From Prevotella sp. UBA5379 (lineage in GTDB: Bacteria; Bacteroidota; Bacteroidia; Bacteroidales; Bacteroidaceae): DNA of 64,000 bases. This document shows, piece by piece, positions 17,412-24,367 of this stretch (within the stretch, counting starts at the first letter, position 1; the number at the start of each line of letters is the position of its first letter). Below the pieces are notes generated by a model. It saw only the letters and a list, made by a program, of their open reading frames with translations, was not told the DNA's origin and did not search any database. The stretch spans positions 49,170 to 113,169 of the forward strand of contig DHOX01000092.1 of NCBI GenBank assembly GCA_002409785.1. The letters run 5' to 3'. The position numbers and the translations under genes were made by a program.

Positions 17412-17431
17412 GGACAAGGCTAGCCCTGTCC
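17412..17431. repeat. 20-bp near-perfect palindrome after the glycosyltransferase
   Basis: GGACA-A-GGCTAGCC-C-TGTCC is symmetric except for one A/C pair. It lies one base after the stop codon. No T-run follows, so it is either a factor-type termination/processing hairpin or a binding site. Confidence 0.5.
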
Positions 17432-17481
17432 GGAAGGTTGTACGCTAAAGTTGCAGCTCTCTGCCCATGAGGGTAGATTTA

Positions 17482-17496
17482 CACCTCTCTGAGGTG
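17482..17496 (+). repeat. 6-bp hairpin CACCTC-TCT-GAGGTG in a 5' region
   Basis: Perfect arms with a 3-base loop, about 50 bases before the DUF4861-like gene. It could be a leader hairpin or a dimer-binding site. Confidence 0.4.
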
Positions 17497-17544
17497 ACAG
17501 ATAGATCTGAAAAAGAATCAAACTATTTATAATACTACTAGACG

Positions 17545-18771
17545 ATGAACAGAAAATTGATTTTATGGGGATTGTTGGCTTTGAATGCAATGCCGATATT
17601 TGCCCGGAAGACACTGACAGTCAGGGTCGTGAATCCTTCCAGGCTGGAAAAGACCGATGAACCTGTCATTATTGACTTGCATCAGTATGGAGAAGTGGAT
17701 TCAGCCACTGTTACTTTTCAAGGACAGCAGCAGCCCTATCAACTGGATGATTTGAATCATGATTGCAAATATGATGAACTATGTTTCCTGACGAATTTAC
17801 AAAAAGGTCAGGAAAAAACTTATCAGGTCAACTTATTCGACCATGGCACACCTGAAACTTTCAAGGCCCGCACCTATGCTGAGCTTGTCGTTCCGAGCAA
17901 GAACAAAAAACTGGCAAAGAACCAGCAGGATATTTATCTAAGATGTCTTTCTTTTGATAAGAAAACAAAGGATATTTATCATTTCGTGCATTCCCACGGA
18001 CTTTGCTTTGAAAGTGAACTCATTGCTCTCCGTGTCTATTTTGATAATCGTCAGACCGTTGACGTATACGGAAAAAAGCATAAGCAGCTGGAACTCTTCG
18101 ATACTCAGTTTTATCCTTCTGCTGCCCAGTTGGCGCAAGGATATGGAGATGATGATTTGTGGGTGGGAGATACCTACGGTCTTGGGGCCTTACGAGGATG
18201 GGACGGTCACCAGGAACGGCTGTTCGATCACGTGGGCTATCAGGAACAGAGAGTCGTTGCCGAGGGACCTTTACGTGCCATCGTGGAAGTTGTGGACAAT
18301 GGATGGGTCCCTGCGCCGGGGATGAAAATGGTGAATGCAACTATCCGCTATACTATTTATGCAGGTCACCGTGATGTGGATGTGGATGTTTTTTTCGATA
18401 GGAATGCCGAGGATGAACATTTTGCAACCGGACTGATTAATGTGAAGAACTCTACAGAATTCAGTGATCAGAAAGGTCTTCGCGGATGCTATGGAACAGA
18501 TTGGCCTACTGGCAAGGATGATGGTGTTCATCATTTGGAGACCGTCGGCCTGGGAATTTATATTCCGGAACAGTACCTGCGGAGGGAAGTGCCGGCAACC
18601 TTGAAAGATTATACTGATGTGGTGAAACCGGTGGGAAACAGTCTCCATTACAAGATCGCTTGCACCAGCAAGAAAGAGGACTTCGGCTTTAAGGATGGCA
18701 AGGCATGGTTCACATGGCTGAAAGATTGGAAGCAGCAGAATTTAAATCCGATTACGGTCACGATTGAGTGA
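17545..18771 (+). CDS. secreted protein, probable DUF4861 family
   Basis: A 408-residue protein with an N-terminal signal sequence (hydrophobic residues 4-19, cleavage likely after IFA-R). The rest looks like a beta-rich carbohydrate-related domain: YGDDDLWVGDTYGLGALRGWDG, GPLRAIVEVVDNGW and RYTIYAGHRDVDVDVFFDRN fit what I recall of DUF4861, found in Bacteroidota near polysaccharide-utilisation genes. The family assignment is from memory of motifs, and the biochemical function is unknown to me. Its stop is about 50 bases before the next gene's preferred start. Confidence 0.65.
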   Translation: MNRKLILWGLLALNAMPIFARKTLTVRVVNPSRLEKTDEPVIIDLHQYGEVDSATVTFQGQQQPYQLDDLNHDCKYDELCFLTNLQKGQEKTYQVNLFDHGTPETFKARTYAELVVPSKNKKLAKNQQDIYLRCLSFDKKTKDIYHFVHSHGLCFESELIALRVYFDNRQTVDVYGKKHKQLELFDTQFYPSAAQLAQGYGDDDLWVGDTYGLGALRGWDGHQERLFDHVGYQEQRVVAEGPLRAIVEVVDNGWVPAPGMKMVNATIRYTIYAGHRDVDVDVFFDRNAEDEHFATGLINVKNSTEFSDQKGLRGCYGTDWPTGKDDGVHHLETVGLGIYIPEQYLRREVPATLKDYTDVVKPVGNSLHYKIACTSKKEDFGFKDGKAWFTWLKDWKQQNLNPITVTIE

Positions 18772-18820
18772 TGGCCTTGTATCGGTAAGGTATATACAAA
18801 AAAGCAGGAGGACAGATAAC

Positions 18821-19711
18821 ATGTCAGAATATTATCGTGATTTCGGGAGTTGGATCCGTATGAGATTTCCTTATCGCGTTCAGAAAATTTCCATTGATGC
18901 AGGTTTTACTTGTCCTAACCGGGATGGAAAAATCTCCCGGGGAGGATGCATCTATTGTAATAACCGGTCTTTCAGTCCTTCTTATTGCGATTACCGAAAA
19001 AGCATTACACAGCAGTTGGAAGAGGGGAAGACCTTTTTCTCACGAAAATATCCGAAGATGAAATTCCTGGCTTATTTCCAGGCTTATACCAATACGTATG
19101 ATACCCTTGATCATTTGAAAGCTAAATATGAAGAAGCCCTGAGTGTCAAGGATATTGTAGGGATCGTTATCGGTACACGCCCCGATTGCGTCAGTGATCA
19201 ATTACTCGATTATCTTGAAGAACTCAGCCAGCGTACCTTTCTCATCGTTGAATATGGAATCGAGTCAGCCAATGATGCAACCTTGAAACGGATTAACCGT
19301 GGTCATAATTTTGCTTGTACACAGGAAATGGTACGGAAAACCCATGAGCGGGGTATTCTGACGGGAGGACATATCATCTTGGGCCTTCCCGGTGAGGACC
19401 GTGAGGAGAGCCTGAGGCAGGCACCCCTTATCTCTTCACTGCCCCTTGATATTCTGAAGATCCATCAACTTCAAATACTGAAAGGCACTCGTTTGGCCGC
19501 GGAATATGCCGTACATCCTTTTCCTGTCTATTCCGTGGAGGAATACATCGATCTTATCATTGATTATATCCATCTTCTCAGGAAGGACCTTATCCTGGAA
19601 CGATTTGTCAGTCAGTCTCCTAAAGAGATGCTGATAGCGCCCAGATGGGGACTGAAGAATGATGAATTTGTCAATCTTCTCCATCAGGTCCTTCAAAAAA
19701 GAAAAGTTTGA
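18821..19711 (+). CDS. YhcC/TIGR01212-type radical SAM protein
   Basis: A 296-residue radical SAM protein of unknown substrate. The cluster cysteines are in FTCPNRDG...GGCIYCNN, the spaced CX(n)CX2C pattern of the YhcC subgroup, which also resembles the Elp3 N-terminal arrangement. FQAYTNTYD, IGTRPDC, EYGIESAND and GGHIILGLPGED follow in the expected order. I prefer ATG 18821 because upstream in-frame codons from 18764 overlap the preceding gene and family members start with a short MS-YRDFGSW-like segment. It is probably transcribed with the upstream DUF4861-like gene. Confidence 0.88.
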   Translation: MSEYYRDFGSWIRMRFPYRVQKISIDAGFTCPNRDGKISRGGCIYCNNRSFSPSYCDYRKSITQQLEEGKTFFSRKYPKMKFLAYFQAYTNTYDTLDHLKAKYEEALSVKDIVGIVIGTRPDCVSDQLLDYLEELSQRTFLIVEYGIESANDATLKRINRGHNFACTQEMVRKTHERGILTGGHIILGLPGEDREESLRQAPLISSLPLDILKIHQLQILKGTRLAAEYAVHPFPVYSVEEYIDLIIDYIHLLRKDLILERFVSQSPKEMLIAPRWGLKNDEFVNLLHQVLQKRKV

Positions 19712-19811
19712 AAAAGGGACGGTTTTTCAAAGCCGTCAAAACCTGTTTTCAATAGCATTATACGTTGAGGGGATTGCAGAAGATAGGCACGAAAATGCGC
19801 CAGTCTGGTCT

Positions 19812-20639
19812 TTAATAGTTACCACTGTCATCATCGTCGGCAATATCTTCGGCTTCAATATTCAAGTCTTCCGGATTGGCATCATAAGTTGTGCGGTAGC
19901 TCTCTTCCGTGAGTTTGTCATCATCAAATTCATCCTCATCCTCATCCGAGTCATTATAATGATCCGTGTTTCCTTGAGTCTTTTCCGTGGTATCCTCCTT
20001 TTCGCTTTCCTGTTCTTCTTTCTTGTCAGGATCCTCAGGCGCTTCGAATTTCATGTGAATTTTTTCCGGTTCCGGTTTTTCCTTGGCAAAGATCGCTTCC
20101 ACCCATGTTCCCTTTGGAATCTCCAGCACCTCATAGCCATCCTTGACCTTTTTCTCATAAAGGCCGCCAGATTTATGAAGACGGTCTTTAGGAAGAGTGG
20201 TTGTGCTGATATCAAATCCACTTTCAATAATATCCTGGATACTCTGTGGCAGGCTTTCCCATCCACCTCCGAAATTCCGGTTGAGCACTTCCATCAGTTT
20301 GATGGCAGAAATATGATGAATATTTTCGTATGTGAGATCAGTGACCCTCAGGATAGGACGTTTTCTGATGGCCCATTTGACCTTCTTGTCATCATTGACA
20401 CGTACGGTGCCGATTTTATAACCATTCGATTCATACTTCTTTATCACCTCTGGTTTGTCGACTTGAATCTCCTCGACGTAAAAGGCACTCCGGATTATAT
20501 CCAGGTAACGACGCATGTTATCCTTTAGGTCAGCATCTTTTCCGGCTGATTCCCACATGCGAAAAATATCATTCTCCTGGATGTCCCAAATATTGCTCTT
20601 GTTTAATGTCTTTAAAGTTAAAGTTTTCTCTTTCTTCAT
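19812..20639 (-). CDS. hypothetical protein with acidic C-terminal tail
   Basis: A 275-residue protein that I do not recognise. Residues 1-190 look folded: TLNKSNIWDIQENDIFRMWE is rich in aromatic and charged residues, and an EIPKGTWVEAIFAKEKPEP segment ends the domain. Residues about 195-275 are strongly acidic and low in hydrophobics (KEEQESEKEDTTE, DSDEDEDEFDDD), probably disordered. No signal peptide or membrane helix, so cytoplasmic. ATG 20639 is preferred over 20660, which lies inside the -7 element. It is a single-gene unit, divergent from rarA. An acidic tail of this sort can act in nucleic-acid mimicry or protein contact, but that is conjecture. Confidence 0.78.
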   Translation of the reverse strand: MKKEKTLTLKTLNKSNIWDIQENDIFRMWESAGKDADLKDNMRRYLDIIRSAFYVEEIQVDKPEVIKKYESNGYKIGTVRVNDDKKVKWAIRKRPILRVTDLTYENIHHISAIKLMEVLNRNFGGGWESLPQSIQDIIESGFDISTTTLPKDRLHKSGGLYEKKVKDGYEVLEIPKGTWVEAIFAKEKPEPEKIHMKFEAPEDPDKKEEQESEKEDTTEKTQGNTDHYNDSDEDEDEFDDDKLTEESYRTTYDANPEDLNIEAEDIADDDDSGNY

Positions 20640-20657
20640 AACCTTATATTTTGGGTG

Positions 20658-20689
20658 CAAAAGTAATTACTTCGCATTAAAATCCCAAA
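20658..20689 (-). promoter_or_regulatory. promoter of the acidic-tail protein
   Basis: On the minus strand TTTG (20689-20686), 20 bases and TACTTTTG (20665-20658). It decides the start codon at 20639. Confidence 0.7.
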
Positions 20690-20706
20690 TTTTTCCCGTA
20701 GATTTT

Positions 20707-20738
20707 TTTGCATATCCGCGAGATATTTTTTATTTTTG
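20707..20738 (+). promoter_or_regulatory. rarA promoter with almost no leader
   Basis: TTTG (20707-20710), 20 bases and TATTTTTG (20731-20738). The ATG at 20747 is 8 bases further on, so the mRNA should be leaderless or nearly so. Confidence 0.7.
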
Positions 20739-20746
20739 TCTCTTGA

Positions 20747-22024
20747 ATGACAGAACCTTTAGCTGAAAGAATGAGACCGCGCTCGCTTGACGACTTTGTC
20801 GGACAGCAGCATCTGGTAGGGCCGGGGGGAGTACTCCGTAACATGATAGATTCCGGTCGTATTTCCTCTATGCTCTTATGGGGACCTCCCGGAGTAGGAA
20901 AGACTACTTTGGCAAGAATTATCGCTCATAGGATGAATGTGCCCTTTTTCACGCTCAGTGCAGTGACTAGTGGTGTAAAAGAGGTGAGGGATATTATTAA
21001 TAAGGCGAGAGATAAAACCCTCTTTCATCAGGCTTCACCTATCTTGTTTATTGATGAAATTCATCGCTTTTCCAAGAGTCAGCAGGATTCCTTGCTGGGC
21101 GCTGTTGAGGACGGAACGGTGACCTTGATAGGGGCAACGACTGAAAATCCGTCTTTTGAAGTGATCAGGCCCTTGTTGTCACGCTGCCAGCTCTATGTCC
21201 TGCATCCTTTGGAAAAGGACGACCTGAAAAAACTTCTTCTCCGAGCCATCTCGCAGGATGTAGAACTCAAGAAAAAGAAGATCATTCTTCAGGAGAGTGG
21301 CGCCCTGTTAAGGTATAGCGGTGGAGATGCCCGGAAACTTCTCAATATCCTTGAACTCGTCGTAGAAGTAGCAGGAAGTGACACTGTTGTCATTACTGAT
21401 CAGGTTGTGGAGGAACGTCTGCAGAAGAATCCGTTGGCTTATGACAAGCAGGGGGATATGCATTATGATATTATTTCTGCATTCATTAAAAGCATCAGGG
21501 GAAGTGATCCTGATGCAGCATTATATTGGCTTGCCCGGATGATTGAGGGGGGAGAACAGCCTGAATTTATTGCCCGCCGGCTGGTTATCAGTGCCGCTGA
21601 AGATATTGGCCTGGCTAATCCGAATGCCCTTTTGCTGGCTAATGCAGCATTTGATGCAGTCATGAAGATCGGATGGCCGGAAGGCCGTATTCCATTGGCT
21701 GAGGCTACGGTGTATCTGGCAGCGAGCCCGAAAAGCAATTCTGCTTATTTGGGAGTTGATTCTGCTCTCCAACTGGTAAAGAGAACCGGCAACCTCCCTG
21801 TACCTCTGCCTATACGTAATGCACCGACTAAACTGATGGCAGATCTGGGGTATCATGACGGATATAAATATCCTCATGATTATCCTGGACATTTTACCGA
21901 ACAGCAATATCTGCCGGATGAGGTCAAGAGTGCGAGGATATGGCATGCTCAGCATAGTCCTGTGGAAGAGCATCTGTATCAATGGATGAAGACTTGCTGG
22001 GGGCAACGTTTTGAGGATAAATAA
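20747..22024 (+). CDS. rarA: replication-associated recombination protein A (RarA/MgsA)
   Basis: AAA+ ATPase related to clamp loaders and eukaryotic WRNIP1, acting at stalled replication forks. The 425 residues begin PLAERMRPRSLDDFVGQQHL, the conserved RarA opening, then Walker A GPPGVGKTT, Walker B LFIDEIHRFSKSQQD, and sensor 1 GATTENPSFEV. The C-terminal tetramerisation domain contains RRLVISAAEDIGLANP, typical of the family. The start is supported by conservation of PLAERMRP upstream of the next Met. Confidence 0.95.
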   Translation: MTEPLAERMRPRSLDDFVGQQHLVGPGGVLRNMIDSGRISSMLLWGPPGVGKTTLARIIAHRMNVPFFTLSAVTSGVKEVRDIINKARDKTLFHQASPILFIDEIHRFSKSQQDSLLGAVEDGTVTLIGATTENPSFEVIRPLLSRCQLYVLHPLEKDDLKKLLLRAISQDVELKKKKIILQESGALLRYSGGDARKLLNILELVVEVAGSDTVVITDQVVEERLQKNPLAYDKQGDMHYDIISAFIKSIRGSDPDAALYWLARMIEGGEQPEFIARRLVISAAEDIGLANPNALLLANAAFDAVMKIGWPEGRIPLAEATVYLAASPKSNSAYLGVDSALQLVKRTGNLPVPLPIRNAPTKLMADLGYHDGYKYPHDYPGHFTEQQYLPDEVKSARIWHAQHSPVEEHLYQWMKTCWGQRFEDK

Positions 22025-22090
22025 TAATCTTTTGCCTGTCAACTGAATTAAAATAATTGAAACGGGCATCGGAAATAAAAAACAGTGATC

Positions 22091-23047
22091 ATGAAAATAG
22101 TAGAGTTAGATGGTTATGCCGTCAATCCCGGTGATCTCTCTTGGGATGAACTGAAGGAAATGGGTGAGATGGTGATCTATGATCGTTCGGCACCTGGGCA
22201 GGTTGTAGAGCGTGCAAAAGATGCAGAACTGATTATGACCAATAAAGTGCAAATTACGGATCAGGTCATGTCACAGTTACCTAAATTGAGATATATTGGT
22301 ATAATGGCGACCGGAATAAATGTGGTGGATATTGTCGCAGCCAGGAAACGGGGCATCATCGTGACAAATATCCCTTCTTATAGTACAGACAGTGTGGCAC
22401 AGATGGTGTTTGCCCATATCTTGAATATTACCAATCAGGTGGACCATTATGCAAACCTAAATCGTAAGGGACGCTGGAGCCATAATCAGGATTTCTGTTA
22501 CTGGGACAGCCCTATCATAGAACTTGCCAATAAGACAATCGGAATAGTCGGCCTGGGCCATATCGGCACTGAGGTGGCGAAGATTGCACGGGATTTCGGG
22601 ATGGATGTTTTTGCCTATACCAGCAGGAATGCTACTGATCTGCCAGCAGGAATACAAAAGACCTCTTTGGATGGCCTGTTTGGGGTAAGCGATATTCTTT
22701 CTTTGCATTGTCCCTTGACTCCTGGTACGAGAGAGATGATCAATAAAGAAAGTTTGAAGAAAATGAAAAGAGGGGCTATCTTGATCAATACTGGACGGGG
22801 ACCTCTGGTCAATGAACAGGATGTTGCTGATGCCTTGAAGAGTGGCCAATTAGGTGCCTATGGAGCAGATGTCATGGTGTCTGAACCACCGTCGGCTGAC
22901 AATCCTTTGTTCCTGCAGCCACATGCTTATCTTACTCCTCATATTGCATGGGCTTCCAAGGAAGCCCGGATGAGGCTGATGAAAATATGTGTCGATAATG
23001 TCAGGGCTTTTCTTGCCGGACATCCTGTTCATGTCGTCAATCAATAA
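22091..23047 (+). CDS. D-2-hydroxyacid dehydrogenase (NAD-dependent)
   Basis: A 318-residue dehydrogenase reducing 2-keto acids or oxidising 2-hydroxy acids, most like glycerate/hydroxypyruvate reductases. The Rossmann motif is GIVGLGHIGTEVA, catalytic Arg is in NTGRGPLVNEQD, Glu in the VSEPPS region, and His in LTPHIAWAS, all intact. ATG 22091 is preferred over the in-frame GTG at 22085. It is a standalone gene 66 bases after rarA. The exact substrate cannot be read; the N-terminus (IVELDGYAVNPGDLSWD) fits the glycerate dehydrogenase subgroup. Confidence 0.88.
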   Translation: MKIVELDGYAVNPGDLSWDELKEMGEMVIYDRSAPGQVVERAKDAELIMTNKVQITDQVMSQLPKLRYIGIMATGINVVDIVAARKRGIIVTNIPSYSTDSVAQMVFAHILNITNQVDHYANLNRKGRWSHNQDFCYWDSPIIELANKTIGIVGLGHIGTEVAKIARDFGMDVFAYTSRNATDLPAGIQKTSLDGLFGVSDILSLHCPLTPGTREMINKESLKKMKRGAILINTGRGPLVNEQDVADALKSGQLGAYGADVMVSEPPSADNPLFLQPHAYLTPHIAWASKEARMRLMKICVDNVRAFLAGHPVHVVNQ

Positions 23048-23161
23048 ACGTTAATGTTCTTTTCCTGTCTTTGCAGAAACAGCACTGTTGATGGCATGGC
23101 AAAGAGCTGTCAACTGGCATTTTGCTAAAGAGAATGGATTCTTTTATTCATAAGATAAAAA

Positions 23162-23800
23162 ATGCTTTATCCTGATCCCCAATTTGTCTCAACACTTCAG
23201 AAAGTCATTGAGTTTATAGGTACTTTCGCTTTTGCAGTTTCCGGTATTCGGCTGGCGGCTACAAAACATTTCGATTGGTTTGGCGGTTTCGTCTGTGGTT
23301 TTGCCGTCGCCATAGGAGGGGGGACCATTCGTGATGTCATGCTGGGCGTCACTCCCTTCTGGATGACTTCTTCCATTTATATTCTTTGTACTTTCTTAGC
23401 TCAGGCCATCGTTATTGTTTTTCATAAATACCTGAAAAGACTGGATAATACCTGGCTTATCTTTGACACTCTGGGACTTGCCCTGTTCAATATCGCCGGG
23501 ATCCAGAAGTCTCTGGCCCTGGGATTTCCTTTTTGGGTAGCTATTGTCATGGGATGTATTACTGGTGCGGCCGGAGGAATTATCAGAGATGTCCTGCTCA
23601 ACATAGAACCGGTCATCTTCCGTAAGGAGATCTATGCTTCTGCCTGTCTTGCGGGAGGATTGATTTACTGGGTCCTCTATTTGCTTAAAGTGAATATCGC
23701 GATAACAGCAGTCTCAAGTTTTTTAGTGGTCTGCATCATCCGTTTCCTGGCAGTAAAGTATCATATCTCTTTACCGATATTGCATGATGAAGAACAATGA
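23162..23800 (+). CDS. TRIC-type channel family protein (UPF0126, YadS-like)
   Basis: A 212-residue inner-membrane protein with about seven hydrophobic segments arranged as an internal duplication. Each half carries the family motif: GGGTIRDVMLG at about residue 57 and AGGIIRDVLLN at about residue 140. Bacterial members are homologous to trimeric intracellular cation channels. YadS-type proteins have also been linked to glycine uptake, so the substrate is open. The 114 bases upstream hold partial repeats but no recognised promoter. Confidence 0.88.
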   Translation: MLYPDPQFVSTLQKVIEFIGTFAFAVSGIRLAATKHFDWFGGFVCGFAVAIGGGTIRDVMLGVTPFWMTSSIYILCTFLAQAIVIVFHKYLKRLDNTWLIFDTLGLALFNIAGIQKSLALGFPFWVAIVMGCITGAAGGIIRDVLLNIEPVIFRKEIYASACLAGGLIYWVLYLLKVNIAITAVSSFLVVCIIRFLAVKYHISLPILHDEEQ

Positions 23801-23850
23801 AAACAAGAGATGATAGGGAAAAGTGGTTCAAATAATATTGTCGTTTTGTT

Positions 23851-23982
23851 GACGATAAGAAAGAATCATAGTCACTGATTTTTATGACGATAGTCACTTG
23901 TGGACGATATGGTGCATTTTGCCCCCCTAAAATGGTGCATTATGGTACCCCAAAATGCACCATATTGCTCCTTAATGACTAT
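23851..23982. repeat. cluster of direct and inverted repeats, possible structured RNA or protein-binding array
   Basis: A perfect 15-bp inverted repeat ATATGGTGCATTTTG (23907-23921) / CAAAATGCACCATAT (23951-23965) encloses 29 bases that hold a third copy of ATGGTGCATT (23932-23941). Outside it, ATAGTCA (23890-23896) and TGACTAT (23976-23982) are a second pair of arms, with 10 bases on each side between inner and outer stems. Upstream, GACGATA occurs at 23851, 23886 and 23903, and ATAGTCACT at 23868 and 23890. No open reading frame or T-run explains this 130-base block. Confidence 0.7.
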
Positions 23983-24066
23983 ACCCCCTGAATCAAGCGT
24001 CCAGGTCAGGGACATTAAGACCCTGTAATCATATTTATACTGTAAAAAGGTATCTTTTCAATGATG

Positions 24067-24137
24067 AGCGGGGTACGGGAATCGAACCCGCCTCCCAGGC
24101 TTGGGAAGCCCGTACACTACCGATGTGCTAACCCCGC
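24067..24137 (-). tRNA. tRNA-Gly (anticodon CCC)
   Basis: The reverse complement folds into a full cloverleaf of 71 nt. The acceptor stem is GCGGGGT/ACCCCGC with U at the discriminator position, normal for glycine. The anticodon stem is CGGGC/GCCTG with loop TTCCCAA, so the anticodon is CCC (codon GGG), and the T-loop is TTCGATT. The CCA end is not encoded. It follows tRNA-Thr by 34 bases on the same strand. Confidence 0.95.
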
Positions 24138-24171
24138 AATAACAATGAGAAAAGATAACTGAACATTGTTG

Positions 24172-24244
<73 letters not shown>

Positions 24245-24256
24245 GATTTGCGACTG

Positions 24257-24264
24257 CAAAGGTA
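24257..24264 (-). promoter_or_regulatory. -7 element for the tRNA-Thr/tRNA-Gly pair
   Basis: On the minus strand TACCTTTG, about 13 bases before the tRNA-Thr 5' end. The -33 position is purine-rich without TTTG. Confidence 0.55.
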
Positions 24265-24283
24265 ATCAAATTTATTTAAAAAG

Positions 24284-24348
24284 AAAAAAGGAGAGCGGGG
24301 AAATTCTGACTTTAACGTCTGTTAAGAATTCCCCGATCTCCTTTTTCT
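24284..24348 (-). terminator. clpC terminator, strong long hairpin
   Basis: GGAGA-g-CGGGGAA...TTCCCCG-a-TCTCC forms a long nearly perfect stem flanked by an A-run on one side and a T-run on the other, so it could work in both directions. It ends clpC and separates it from the tRNA pair. Confidence 0.85.
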
Positions 24349-24367
24349 GAGCCCCCTGTAGGTAGTT

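Noticed and set aside
19659..20528. 289-codon plus-strand frame opposite the acidic-tail protein
   Set aside because: Its long Phe/Leu/Ile/Val-rich run is the antisense of the Asp/Glu-rich tail; the minus frame has the promoter and sensible composition.
23851..23982. CRISPR array
   Set aside because: The repeats are short, unevenly spaced and partly inverted; there are no uniform spacers or cas genes in the window.
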